Shown: positions 42,275 to 50,939 of the stretch, in pieces
Layout of the letters: every line of letters begins with the position of its first letter
Numbering within the stretch: position 1 is the first letter of the stretch
NCBI RefSeq assembly: GCF_014695395.1
Contig: NZ_JACJOF010000012.1
Location: forward strand, 124,001 to 188,000
DNA from: Nodosilinea sp. FACHB-131
GTDB taxonomy: Bacteria > Cyanobacteriota > Cyanobacteriia > Phormidesmidales > Phormidesmidaceae
DNA: 64,000 nt
Reading direction: 5' to 3'
The notes under the pieces: model-generated
Database searches by the model: none
What the model was told of the DNA's origin: nothing
The model's input: the letters and a program-made list of their open reading frames with translations, nothing else
Position numbers and translations under genes: made by a program

Positions 42275-42303
42275 GTAGGAGCATTGTAGTGCAATGCCCC
42301 TAC
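42275..42303. repeat. GTAGGAGCATTG palindromic element
   Basis: GTAGGAGCATTG (42275-42286) and CAATGCCCCTAC (42292-42303) form a 12-base stem with one mismatch and a 5-base loop. It lies between the convergent monooxygenase and lipoprotein genes; a weaker CTGCTGTT/AACAGCAG hairpin precedes it at 42183-42214. Confidence 0.6.
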
Positions 42304-42354
42304 GTCGGCTCTTATCCCAATGGACGTCTGCAATAGCAGCGTCTCAATGCCATG

Positions 42355-43242
42355 CTATTCAGGAATAGCCGAAGGGTAGATTTGAGTCGCAATCAGAACC
42401 GGCTTTTCGCTGTAGTCTGCCTCTAGCTGCTCCTGCACTCCAGCATCCCAGGTCAAATCGTAGTCGCGCTCCAGTTCACTGACGACAAAGGGGCGCAGCA
42501 CACCGGTAACCGCAACCTGCTCATTGTCAGTAATGGTGGGTGGTGCCGCCTGAGATTCTGGGGAGCCTGCCTTGGGTTGGGCATAGATAACCAGCAGGTT
42601 GTCTGCCCCTAACAGCTGTTCTTCCTGTAGGGTGAACGTGTCTTCACTCTGAATCTCTTCCACTTCGCCGGTTACAGCTAGGGTTTCGCCGTAGTACTGC
42701 TCAGGATTTTCAGAGATTTCACCGGGCTCTGGTGCCAGCGCGATCGACTGAGCAATGATGACCGGCTGATCCTCATACTCTTCGTAGAGAGTTTGATCAA
42801 GGGTTAGCTCAAACTCTTGATTGACCTCTGAAATTAGAAAATTACGAACTTCTCCGGTCACCTGTACCTCAACATCGTCCTCAGGCAGTAGCAGGGGTTC
42901 GCCCGAAGCATTGATGACCAGGATGGGCTCACTACCAAAGAACTGCTCATCGTTGATAGTGAATGAGTTATCGCCGACTTTCTCGACTGGTGCGCTTCTA
43001 ACGGTGACGATTTGGCCAATATAGCCTTCGGTGTTTTCAGCAACTTCCTCTGTCTGCACATTCGTTGAACCGTCGGAGGTTTCCTGCTCAGGTGCGCTTT
43101 CGGCACAGGCACCTACCAGTATGGTCATCAGCCCAAGGGCGAAAACACTGCGGCAAAATCTTTGTGTTCTAACGTTGAAAACGTTGCCCGATGTCTGTTT
43201 TTTGTCGTTAGAACTGGGCTGCTTTCTGTTAAGTTGAGACAT
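42355..43242 (-). CDS. Lipoprotein with duplicated beta module
   Basis: A 295-residue protein. A Lys-rich N-terminus and hydrophobic stretch end in the lipobox LVGAC (about residue 46), then an acidic Ser/Thr/Glu linker. Two related modules follow (about 70-165 and 170-290): both have an [E/G]xxVTVxxxV or LAVTGEVEEI opening, FTxxxEQxxGxxxLLVI, VxVTGxxRxFxxSE and a DLT or ELT near the end. The family is not recognised; the pattern suggests a small OB-like barrel. The start at 43242 has GGAG upstream. The mature protein is very acidic. Function unknown. Confidence 0.72.
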   Translation of the reverse strand: MSQLNRKQPSSNDKKQTSGNVFNVRTQRFCRSVFALGLMTILVGACAESAPEQETSDGSTNVQTEEVAENTEGYIGQIVTVRSAPVEKVGDNSFTINDEQFFGSEPILVINASGEPLLLPEDDVEVQVTGEVRNFLISEVNQEFELTLDQTLYEEYEDQPVIIAQSIALAPEPGEISENPEQYYGETLAVTGEVEEIQSEDTFTLQEEQLLGADNLLVIYAQPKAGSPESQAAPPTITDNEQVAVTGVLRPFVVSELERDYDLTWDAGVQEQLEADYSEKPVLIATQIYPSAIPE

Positions 43243-43826
43243 ATTCGCAAACTCCAAATTCGGTATGACTATTGCTACAAAACTGCCAAGAGAGAGCATT
43301 GTTTTGAATGCCCCTGAAGATGTAAGCTCTCGGCTCAGACAGCGCTGAGTCAATAGTTAATGCTTTATCTTGTCCGGTCTTTTTTATTAAGCCTATTTTG
43401 ACTATGTCTTAAGCTTTAGTCTGCTACCAAAATGCTGATATAAGGCTCTATCTATTGATAGAAAACAGTGTTTTTGGAAGAAGCTTGCTGTCCTGTCTGC
43501 CAAGCTAGTATTCCGGGTTGTACTTTTCCTATGCTTGAGGAATTAGGGAAGTCGGCACATCTCTATGGCATAGCAGATGGTCTACTAAATCGGCCTTGCT
43601 AGCCCGACGCTTTTGTGAATCAATAATTTTTAAGCTAAGTTTTGTGAACTTTGACAAGGCGGCGCAGATTGATAGCAACGCAAAGTTTCGGCAAATTTTT
43701 GGCTAGGCGGTCAGGCATAACCTTTCTACTCATTCACCTTTTTTAGGTAAAGAGGTTATGCCTGACCCGTTGCTGAGTTGGAGCAGCTAACCCTTGGCAA
43801 TGCCTGTCAACCTTGCCCGATTTCTA
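43243..43826. other. Spacer with a 15-base inverted repeat
   Basis: About 580 AT-rich bases upstream of the lipoprotein gene and downstream of the GntR gene. Apart from the inverted repeat at 43709-43767 no gene or repeat is supported; the lipoprotein promoter should lie near 43260-43400. Confidence 0.45.
43709..43767. repeat. 15-base perfect inverted repeat
   Basis: GGTCAGGCATAACCT (43709-43723) and its exact complement (43753-43767) are separated by 29 bases that contain a run of six T. It could fold into a long hairpin acting as a two-way transcription stop after the GntR gene, or be the ends of a very small element. No direct repeats were seen at its edges. Confidence 0.6.
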
Positions 43827-44813
43827 TCAATCCAACCCTAGCTCGCGCTTGAGCAAGTTGATCGACTTTTCGCCGATGTAGTTGTCGCAGACTATCAGCT
43901 TGGGCGGGCGAATTAAGTCTTCGCGGGCTTCGGCGATCGCCTCTTTAACCGTAGGCAGACTCGCTTCATCAAACACCACAATGGTCTGAGCACTGTGGAT
44001 CACGGCATTGAGCTTGTAGGGGTCATCGGTTTGGGCCGACATCAGCAAAATTTCGTCGCCCCGCAGGCTGTAGCTAATCACCTCCGCCGCCCGCAAAATG
44101 CCGGTGCTGACGCTGACCATGCCCAGACAGGTACCCTTGGGCAAATCCTTCAGCAGACCCAGCTCTTTTTTATAGTCGTAAATATCGACCGGGATGACCC
44201 GCACCGACTTGGGGGCCGCGATCGCCTCTGCTTCACTAATGAAGTAGCGACTGGTCACCACCGTGCCCGAGCGGGTCTGGGCCAAAATCGTGTCGAGTTC
44301 TTCGAGGGGCACCAGCTGCACCGGAATGTGCAGCGCGCTCTCTAGCTCGCGCACCATCAGCTGCCCGGCGCCAATGTCTTGCCCAGGGGCGGTGACCAGC
44401 ACCCGAGCGCTACAGCGCAGTCGCCAGTCGATTTCCGCCAAAAATAGCTCCCGCGCCTGGTTGAGCGAGCAGCCCTGGCGCAGTAGCTCGTCCAGGCCAG
44501 TCTCGACCACATCGCGCGCCTGGGGAAACTCAGCCCACAGCACGGTCTGGGGACGGGCACTCTCGGTGCTGTTTTGCTCACGCACGTAGATGCCGGAGCC
44601 GGGCATAGCCTCAACTACGCCAGCGTCTTCGAGCTGGCGGTAGACCTTGCTGATGGTGTTGCGGTGCAGCCCTGTCTGCATAGCCAGCTGCCGGGTGCTG
44701 GGCAACCGATAGCCAGGCGGATACTGCCGAGATGCGATCGCAAACCAAATCTGGTCGTAGAGCTGAGTCGACGCCGGAATCTCGCTATCGGGTTGAATGT
44801 GAAACTGCACCAC
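43827..44813 (-). CDS. GntR-family transcription regulator with cyanobacterial C-terminal domain
   Basis: A 328-residue protein. The N-terminal winged helix (about 1-75) has STQLYDQIWFAIASRQYPPGYRLPSTRQLAMQTGLHRNTISKVYRQLEDAGVVEAMPG, a YtrA/GntR-type DNA-binding domain. The C-terminal 230 residues lack aminotransferase (MocR) features; strands such as RVLVTAPGQDIGAG, GTVVTSRYFISEAEA, QTIVVFDEA and KLIVCDNYIGEKSINLL suggest an alpha/beta sensor fold. The start is set at the GTG at 44813, with GGAGG 7 bases upstream; a TTG at 44816 and GTG at 44810 are adjacent alternatives. Target genes unknown. Confidence 0.85.
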   Translation of the reverse strand: MVQFHIQPDSEIPASTQLYDQIWFAIASRQYPPGYRLPSTRQLAMQTGLHRNTISKVYRQLEDAGVVEAMPGSGIYVREQNSTESARPQTVLWAEFPQARDVVETGLDELLRQGCSLNQARELFLAEIDWRLRCSARVLVTAPGQDIGAGQLMVRELESALHIPVQLVPLEELDTILAQTRSGTVVTSRYFISEAEAIAAPKSVRVIPVDIYDYKKELGLLKDLPKGTCLGMVSVSTGILRAAEVISYSLRGDEILLMSAQTDDPYKLNAVIHSAQTIVVFDEASLPTVKEAIAEAREDLIRPPKLIVCDNYIGEKSINLLKRELGLD

Positions 44814-45045
44814 CAAACTACCTCCAGGTTGTCGCCAGACAACACAATTTCAACAAACTCAGGATAGATACACCGGCCATACTGCTAATTTAGGACGAAT
44901 CTTCAAAAAGTCGCCGGGTTCTGACAATCCGCCCTGCTCCCCGCAATGATTTTTGACAATTGTAGACCTCTGTAGCTAGGACTAGGGCCAGCGCTAAAGC
45001 CAGCGTTAAAGTAAGAGTGATCAGTATAGACAACGACAACTCGCC

Positions 45046-45804
45046 ATGCCGTCCCTCGTGCGTACCGAGACCATCTCTATCCCCAGCGGTGACACCGAGA
45101 TTTTGGCCTATCTGGCCGAGCCCTCTAGTCCGGGCCGGTATGGGGCCGTCGTCGTGATTCAAGAGGTATATGGGGTCAACAGCCACATTCGCGAGGTGGC
45201 CGAACGGCTGGCGAGGGCGGGCTACGTGGCGATCGCCCCCCACATTTATCACCGCCAGGCCCCCGGCTTTGAGGTGGGTTACACCCAGGAGGAGCTAGAG
45301 CTGGGCCGCAGCTATAAGCAAGGCACGCAGGCAGAAGAATTGTTGGCGGATGTGCAGGGGGCGATCGCCTACCTCTACAGCAAAGCCAACGTCATCCCTG
45401 AGGGTGTCGGCTGCAGTGGCTTCTGTTTTGGCGGCCATGTCGCCTACCTGGCCGCCACCCTGCCGCAGGTTAAGGCCACCGCTTCCTTCTATGGGGCAGG
45501 CATTGCTACCATGACCCCTGGCGGTGGTGAACCCACCCTCAGCCGCACCCCCGAGATCAAGGGCACCCTCTACGGCTTCTTTGGCGAAAAAGACCCCTTA
45601 ATTGCGGCTGACGAGGTAGACCAAATCGAAGCAACCTTAAAGGACCATGGCGTGCCTCACCAAATCTTTCGCTACCCCGGTGCTGAGCACGGCTTTTTCT
45701 GCGATCAGCGCCATAGCTACCATCCCGAGGCCGCTAGCGACGCCTGGGAGCAAGTGCTCCAGTTGTTTAAGACCGCGCTACCCACAGCATACGAAGCTAG
45801 CTAG
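45046..45804 (+). CDS. Dienelactone hydrolase family protein
   Basis: A 252-residue alpha/beta hydrolase. The nucleophile elbow GFCFGG (Cys at about residue 124) is diagnostic of dienelactone hydrolases, which use a Cys-Asp-His triad; Asp is in EKDPLIAADE and His in GAEHGFFC. VIQEVYGVNSHIREVAERLARAGYVAIAPHIYHR is the family's N-terminal signature. In cyanobacteria the natural substrate is not established. It is divergent from the GntR gene across about 230 bases, so regulation by that protein is possible but unproven. Confidence 0.9.
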   Translation: MPSLVRTETISIPSGDTEILAYLAEPSSPGRYGAVVVIQEVYGVNSHIREVAERLARAGYVAIAPHIYHRQAPGFEVGYTQEELELGRSYKQGTQAEELLADVQGAIAYLYSKANVIPEGVGCSGFCFGGHVAYLAATLPQVKATASFYGAGIATMTPGGGEPTLSRTPEIKGTLYGFFGEKDPLIAADEVDQIEATLKDHGVPHQIFRYPGAEHGFFCDQRHSYHPEAASDAWEQVLQLFKTALPTAYEAS

Positions 45805-46495
45805 ATCAGTAGGCAGCTGCTTGGTCCCTAGCTAGTCCTAGGCTTCGTCCTCGCTCACGGGGCGTCTTAACGTCCGTCTTGGGTAGGAAAAGGTTGAGAT
45901 CTTACTTGAATGAGGACATTGAGCCTCTGCACCCTCCTTTAAAGCTCAGTGGGGAGCAGTAGGCGACGCAGGTTGTGACAGACCCTTTTGCAAACAGCCT
46001 TTGGTGGAGGTCTCTCCGAATAGAAGTTTTAGACCTAAATCATTTTCAATTAAATAGCTGGAACTTTTTGGCAGAGCTATGGGTCAAATAGCGATCGCTC
46101 ACCTGAAGCCAGGCAATTGTTCAGCAGTGAAAAAAGCTTTCTTATGTGACAGTTGAAATAGCGGAAAGTCTATTCGTCACATTGTCAAAGGTAGCCTTAG
46201 ATTAAGGAAAGCGAGACACAGTTATCTGTTCGCCTTTAAAACAAGAGTCGCCAAGGCTATGCAGTCATCCTATTGCTATGTAGAAACTTACTTTGGCTGA
46301 CTTCTCTATTTCTTAAAGGGCAAAAAGCAGTTCTTAAAGCCAGATAGACAGAGTGAGTATGACAGGCGAATGCTCTGTTTGCCACGAAGAAAGATGCATA
46401 AAAGCATCTTGAGTCAAATCTGCTGAGATGAATTTGCCAAGGCGAACTTGCTAAGTTCGTGTCCGTCCGTTGTGTGTCTTTGGGGTTTTTCAAAA
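45805..46495. other. Long leader/spacer ahead of the second SLH gene
   Basis: About 690 bases without a supported gene. The right half is AT-rich and probably carries the promoter and a long untranslated leader of the SLH gene, as is common for outer-envelope genes. No riboswitch or RNA motif was recognised. Confidence 0.45.
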
Positions 46496-47731
46496 ATGTC
46501 TAATTCTTTTCGTATGAAGTCTGGAACCGCTCTGATGTTGGCCCTAGGGTTAACCGTAGGTGCCTTTACTCCAGTGATCACAGCCGCTCCAGTAGTTGCC
46601 CAAACCCAAACCCAAACTCAGTTTAGCGATGTGTCCGCCAACCACTGGGCGCGTCAGTTTATTACTAGTTTGGCGGGCAGGGGCGTTATCGCCGGTTTTC
46701 CAGACGGTACCTTCCGTCCCGATGAGCCGGTGACCCGCGCCCAGTATGCTGCCATGGTTCGGCAGGCGTTTAGCCAGTCCTCCGTGCGGACCGCGACTAC
46801 CTTTGTCGATGTGCCAGCCAACTACTGGGCTGCGGAGGCAATTCGTGAGGCCGATATGATGGGCTTCTTGTCGGGCTACCCTGGCAACATCTTCCAGCCT
46901 GACCAGAACATCCCTCGGGCTCAGGTGCTGGTTTCTCTAGCCAATGGATTGAACTACACCGCCAGCAGCCAGAATAGCGTTAGCGTCTATCAAGATGCCT
47001 CTTCAATTCCTGAGTATGCGGTGGCCAGTCTGGCTGCGGCCACAGAGCGGCGGTTGGTGGTGAACTACCCCAATGTGCAGGTTTTAAGGCCTAACCAAAC
47101 GGCAACTCGGGCCGATGTGGCGGCTTTCATCTACCAGGCTCTGGCCAGCCAAAATCAGGTGGCTACGGTCAACTCTCCCTACATCGTGGGGCAGCAGGTG
47201 GCGGCTCAAGCTAGCCTACCCGCAGGCACAGTTCTGACCACAAACTATGCAGAGAGCGACAAAATTGTCGTGCTCCCTGATGAAACCTCTGCTTTGACCC
47301 TGACGGTGGCCCAGGCCATCACCGACAGCACCGGGCGCGTCTTGGTGCCGGCGGGCAGTCAGGTGGTGGGAGAACTGCGCCCCAGCGGCAACGGCTCGCA
47401 GTTTGTGGCCCAGGAACTGGTGCTCACCGGCGGTCAACGACTGGCAATCAACGCCACCTCGCAGACCGTGACCACGACGGAAACCATTCGTCGGGGGGCT
47501 AGCTTTGGCGAGACCCTCGCTGGAGCGGTGTTGGGCTCAGGTGCAGCGGCGGCGATCTCTCGCACCACTGGCGACCAGAGCGTTGGCACCCTAGAAGTTC
47601 TAGCCGGCACCGCTACCGGAGCCACCCTGGCCCGGCTCTTTGGCCGCGACCGGGTTGAGGTGATTGCTATCAACCCCGACCAGGATCTCACCCTGACCCT
47701 CAACCAACCCCTGGTGCTGTCGGGCCGATAA
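46496..47731 (+). CDS. SLH-domain exported envelope protein, paralog 2
   Basis: A 411-residue secreted protein. The signal peptide (FRMKSGTALMLALGLTVGAF) is cleaved near VVAQ-TQTQ. Three SLH repeats follow: FSDVSANHWARQFITSL, FVDVPANYWAAEAIREAD and a third ending TRADVAAFIYQALA. The C-terminal domain has VLVPAGSQVVGEL and QDLTLTLNQPL, matching the gene at 6186-7463, but the Gly-Thr linker is missing. SLH proteins tie the outer membrane or S-layer to the cell wall. The ATG at 46496 is used. A strong terminator follows. Confidence 0.88.
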   Translation: MSNSFRMKSGTALMLALGLTVGAFTPVITAAPVVAQTQTQTQFSDVSANHWARQFITSLAGRGVIAGFPDGTFRPDEPVTRAQYAAMVRQAFSQSSVRTATTFVDVPANYWAAEAIREADMMGFLSGYPGNIFQPDQNIPRAQVLVSLANGLNYTASSQNSVSVYQDASSIPEYAVASLAAATERRLVVNYPNVQVLRPNQTATRADVAAFIYQALASQNQVATVNSPYIVGQQVAAQASLPAGTVLTTNYAESDKIVVLPDETSALTLTVAQAITDSTGRVLVPAGSQVVGELRPSGNGSQFVAQELVLTGGQRLAINATSQTVTTTETIRRGASFGETLAGAVLGSGAAAAISRTTGDQSVGTLEVLAGTATGATLARLFGRDRVEVIAINPDQDLTLTLNQPLVLSGR

Positions 47732-47763
47732 GAGGCTCTGTCTAGTCACCTAGGGCGGTTAAT

Positions 47764-47799
47764 AAACCCCTCAGTTCCCATTTGAGAACTGAGGGGTTT
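47764..47799 (+). terminator. Long hairpin terminator after the second SLH gene
   Basis: AAACCCCTCAGTTC (47764-47777) pairs perfectly over 14 bases with 47786-47799 around an 8-base loop; the A-run and T-run at its base would work for either strand. Confidence 0.85.
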
Positions 47800-47982
47800 G
47801 CCTTAGGCAGCTAACTTATAGCGATCGCTTATTGCAGCCTTCAGTCTTTTGAACCATTCGCTGCACCAAGCTACGGGATAATGTAAACACGGATACTTCT
47901 GAATTTGCCGCGAGGTGTAGAGCGATCGCTTTGCACCTCTGTCAGATATCTATCCCTGCTACCTCACCGCGTTCAACCCCCC

Positions 47983-49356
47983 ATGACCTACTATCTCTCC
48001 CCCCGCTTTCTCGAAAAGCTGGCGGTACACATCACCAAAAACTACCTCAAGCTGCCGCAGGTCAAAATTCCCCTGCTGCTGGGGGTGCATGGCCGCAAGG
48101 GAGAAGGCAAAACCTTTCAGTGCGAGCTGGTGTATGAGCGCATGGGCATTGAAGTGGTGCATATCTCTGGTGGCGAGCTAGAGAGCCCTGATGCAGGCGA
48201 CCCGGCTCGGCTGATTCGCTTGCGCTACCGCGAAGCCGCCGAACTGGTGCGGGTGCGGGGCAAAATGGCAGTGCTGATGATCAACGACATTGATGCTGGG
48301 GCCGGCCGCTTCGACGCCCTCACCCAGTACACCGTCAACACTCAGCTGGTGAACAACACCCTGATGAACATTGCCGACAACCCCACCAATGTTCAGCTGC
48401 CCGGCAGCTACGACGAGAACGAAATTCAGCGGGTGCCGATTATTATGACCGGCAACGACCTCTCAACCCTCTATGCGCCGCTGATTCGCGACGGCCGCAT
48501 GGACAAGTTCTATTGGCAGCCCGATCGCAGCGATCGCATCGGCATTGTCGGCGGCATCTTTGAGCCCGACGGCCTCTCCTCCCAAGACATCACCCTGCTG
48601 GTAGATACCTTTCCCACCCAGGCGATCGACTTCTTTGGGGCCGTGCGCGCCCAGATCTACAACGAGCAAATCCGCGACTTTATCTATTCAGTGGGGCTTG
48701 AAAATGTCTCCCGCAGCGTAGTCAACACCACCACGCCGCCCAGCTTCCGCAAGCCCGACTTTAGCATCTCTCACCTGATCGAGGTGGGCGATCGCCTGGT
48801 GCGCGAACAGCGCCGGGTCGACGACATGCGCCTCGCCAACGAATATAACCGTGTTCTACAGTCGGGTGGTGCCTCCTCAGCCCCCGATGGCAGCTTTTAT
48901 CGCGCCTACAACCCCAACGACAACCCCGCCGAGGCCAGAGGTGTTACCAGGGACGCTGTTGCCGAGGCGTCAGCATCTGGCAACGGCAACGGCAATCCTC
49001 AGTGCCCAATGCCCGATTCGTCCCAATCCACCTACTCTCCCACCCCTCCACCCTCCCACTCTCCCACCCCTCCACCCTCCCACCCATCCACCCTCCCCCC
49101 CGATGTGCGTGACCAGGTCAACAACATCCTTTCCCAGGGCTATCGCCTGGCCCTGGAGCATGTCGATCAGCGGCGGTTTCAGACTAACGCCTGGCAGAGT
49201 GGCCCCACCCTGCCCAGCCAGGATGCCGCCAGCGCCAGCGTCGCCCTAGAGCGCTGCTTGGGCGACTATGCCCAAGACTATGTCCGACTGATTGGCATTG
49301 ACCCCAAAACCAAACAGCGAGTCGTGGAGCAGATTATTCAGCGACCTAAACGCTAA
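47983..49356 (+). CDS. rca: Rubisco activase with C-terminal SSUL domain
   Basis: A 457-residue AAA+ protein that frees inhibited Rubisco active sites. The AAA core (about 1-300) has Walker A GVHGRKGEGKTF, Walker B VLMINDIDAGAG and NDLSTLYAPLIRDGRMDKFYW, as in plant-type Rca. After a Pro/Ser/His-rich linker (about 345-370) comes an RbcS-like SSUL domain (374-457): VNNILSQGYRLALEHVDQRR, then ALERCLGDYAQDYVRLIGID, ending VVEQIIQRPKR. SSUL modules recruit Rca to Rubisco in carboxysomes, as they do in CcmM. The linker DNA is a C-rich repeat tract (49026-49101). The ATG at 47983 gives the standard Rca start. rbcLS is not in the window. Confidence 0.92.
   Translation: MTYYLSPRFLEKLAVHITKNYLKLPQVKIPLLLGVHGRKGEGKTFQCELVYERMGIEVVHISGGELESPDAGDPARLIRLRYREAAELVRVRGKMAVLMINDIDAGAGRFDALTQYTVNTQLVNNTLMNIADNPTNVQLPGSYDENEIQRVPIIMTGNDLSTLYAPLIRDGRMDKFYWQPDRSDRIGIVGGIFEPDGLSSQDITLLVDTFPTQAIDFFGAVRAQIYNEQIRDFIYSVGLENVSRSVVNTTTPPSFRKPDFSISHLIEVGDRLVREQRRVDDMRLANEYNRVLQSGGASSAPDGSFYRAYNPNDNPAEARGVTRDAVAEASASGNGNGNPQCPMPDSSQSTYSPTPPPSHSPTPPPSHPSTLPPDVRDQVNNILSQGYRLALEHVDQRRFQTNAWQSGPTLPSQDAASASVALERCLGDYAQDYVRLIGIDPKTKQRVVEQIIQRPKR
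49026..49101 (+). repeat. C-rich repeat tract inside rca (linker)
   Basis: CTCCCACCCCTCCACC-type units in near-perfect 24-base repeats, ending in CCCATCCACCCTCC. Translated it reads as PTPPPSHS repeats between the AAA and SSUL domains. It is closely related to the family 1 tracts between genes. Confidence 0.8.
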
Positions 49357-49481
49357 CGGTTTTTCTAAACGGCGACGCTAAGAGGCGATTTGGTGGCAGG
49401 ATAAAAAGCTGGGCGACTCTCTGATTGTCTAGCGGAGGATTGCTGCGCATTGGCATTGATTTTGAGAGCGATTTGGCCAAG

Positions 49482-50939
49482 ATGTCAAAATATGAACGAC
49501 TTTCCTCGGGAATTGAAGGGCTAGACGAAGTTTTAGAAGGGGGATTTCCAGCGGGGCAGGCCTATTTGGCCCGAGGCGGGCCGGGCTGCGGCAAAACCAC
49601 CCTGGGGTGGCATTTTCTCACCACTAACCTAGACGATGGCACCCCACGCCTCTTCATCAGCCTGGGCGAATCGATGGAACAGCTGCGCCGCAACGGTGCG
49701 GCGTCGGGCTTTCCGGTCGATGCGGTGCATGTTTTAGATTTGAGCCCCAATGCTGACTTTTTTGTGCAAAACCAGGGCTACGACATTTTTGCGGCCGCCC
49801 AGGTTGAGCAGGGTCCACTGACGGAGCGGATTGTCGAACAGGTCAGCGCCCTCAAGCCCCAGCGGGTGTTCATCGATTCAATGACTCAGCTGCGCTACCT
49901 AGCTACCGATGCCTACCAGTTTCGCCAGCAGGTGGTGGGGTTTTTGCGCTTTTTGCTCCACCAGGGAGCCACGGTGCTGTTTACCTCTGAGGGCAGCCAG
50001 GAGGCTCCCGACGAGGATTTGCAGTTCATCAGCGACGGCATTCTCACCCTGCAAATGCAGGAGGAGGGCCGCCATGTGCAGGTGTCTAAACTGCGGGGCG
50101 GCACATTTCGCAAGGGGCTGCACTCGATGCGGATCTGCGATCGCGGCCTGGTGGTCTTTCCCCATCTGGTGGCCGTTGAAGACCCAGTAGCCACAGCTGC
50201 GCCGCGCCTCTGTCCAGCCGGCATTCCTGAAATTGACGAGCTGCTCAGCGGCGGCATTGAAACCGGCACGGTGACGATCATCTCTGGCCCCAGCGGCGTG
50301 GGCAAAACCACCCTGGGGCTGCAATTTATCAAAGAGGCGGCGGGACGGGGCGATCGCTCAGTCGTCTATTTGTTTGAGGAGGCGGTCGATACCCTGCTCA
50401 ACCGCTGTGAGGGCATCAACATTCCGGTACGGGCAATGGTCAATCGGGGCACCCTGGCAATCTTTAAAGTTGACCCGCTGCTGTACTCCCCTGACGAGTT
50501 TGCCCACCAGGTGCGCCTCGAAGTGGAAAAGGCGGGCACCCAGCTGATCATGATCGACAGCGTGCTGGGCTATAAGCTGTCTTTCAAAGAAGACGACCTA
50601 ATTCGCAATATTCACGGCCTCTGCCAGTACCTCAAAGGGCGCGGGGTGACCACTATCCTCACCAACGAAGTTGAGTCGATTACCGGCGACTTTAAAGCGA
50701 CGGAGCTGGGCGTGTCCTACCTGGCCGACAACATTATTTTTCTGCGCTATCTAGAAATGCGGGGCCAGATGCGGCGAGCGATCGGTGTTTTAAAGAAACG
50801 CCTCAGCGATTTCGAGAAGACTTTACGGGAGTTTGAAATTTCTCGCTACGGCATTAAGGTCGGTCGGCCGCTGACTCAGCTGCGGGGCATCTTGAGCGGA
50901 GTTCCTGAATTCATTAAGTCCCACGAAAATGAGCCATGA
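49482..50939 (+). CDS. KaiC-like double-domain ATPase
   Basis: A 485-residue protein with two RecA-type KaiC domains. The first has Walker A GGPGCGKTT (about residue 30), the second GPSGVGKTT (about 270); each is introduced by a KaiC-type start (GIEGLDEVLEGGFPAGQAYL and GIPEIDELLSGGIETGTVTI). Catalytic Glu pairs are visible as SLGESME and LFEEAVD. True KaiC phosphorylation-site motifs were not seen, and kaiA/kaiB are absent, so this is a KaiC-like signalling ATPase rather than the clock protein. The ATG at 49482 fits. Its end overlaps the diguanylate cyclase gene by 11 bases, so the two are made together. Confidence 0.9.
   Translation: MSKYERLSSGIEGLDEVLEGGFPAGQAYLARGGPGCGKTTLGWHFLTTNLDDGTPRLFISLGESMEQLRRNGAASGFPVDAVHVLDLSPNADFFVQNQGYDIFAAAQVEQGPLTERIVEQVSALKPQRVFIDSMTQLRYLATDAYQFRQQVVGFLRFLLHQGATVLFTSEGSQEAPDEDLQFISDGILTLQMQEEGRHVQVSKLRGGTFRKGLHSMRICDRGLVVFPHLVAVEDPVATAAPRLCPAGIPEIDELLSGGIETGTVTIISGPSGVGKTTLGLQFIKEAAGRGDRSVVYLFEEAVDTLLNRCEGINIPVRAMVNRGTLAIFKVDPLLYSPDEFAHQVRLEVEKAGTQLIMIDSVLGYKLSFKEDDLIRNIHGLCQYLKGRGVTTILTNEVESITGDFKATELGVSYLADNIIFLRYLEMRGQMRRAIGVLKKRLSDFEKTLREFEISRYGIKVGRPLTQLRGILSGVPEFIKSHENEP

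Noticed and set aside
44890-45252. Reverse frame with Leu-Thr/Ala-Leu repeats upstream of the dienelactone hydrolase
   Set aside because: The repeats come from a short degenerate tract in the spacer and the rest overlaps the hydrolase; no start signal or family similarity.
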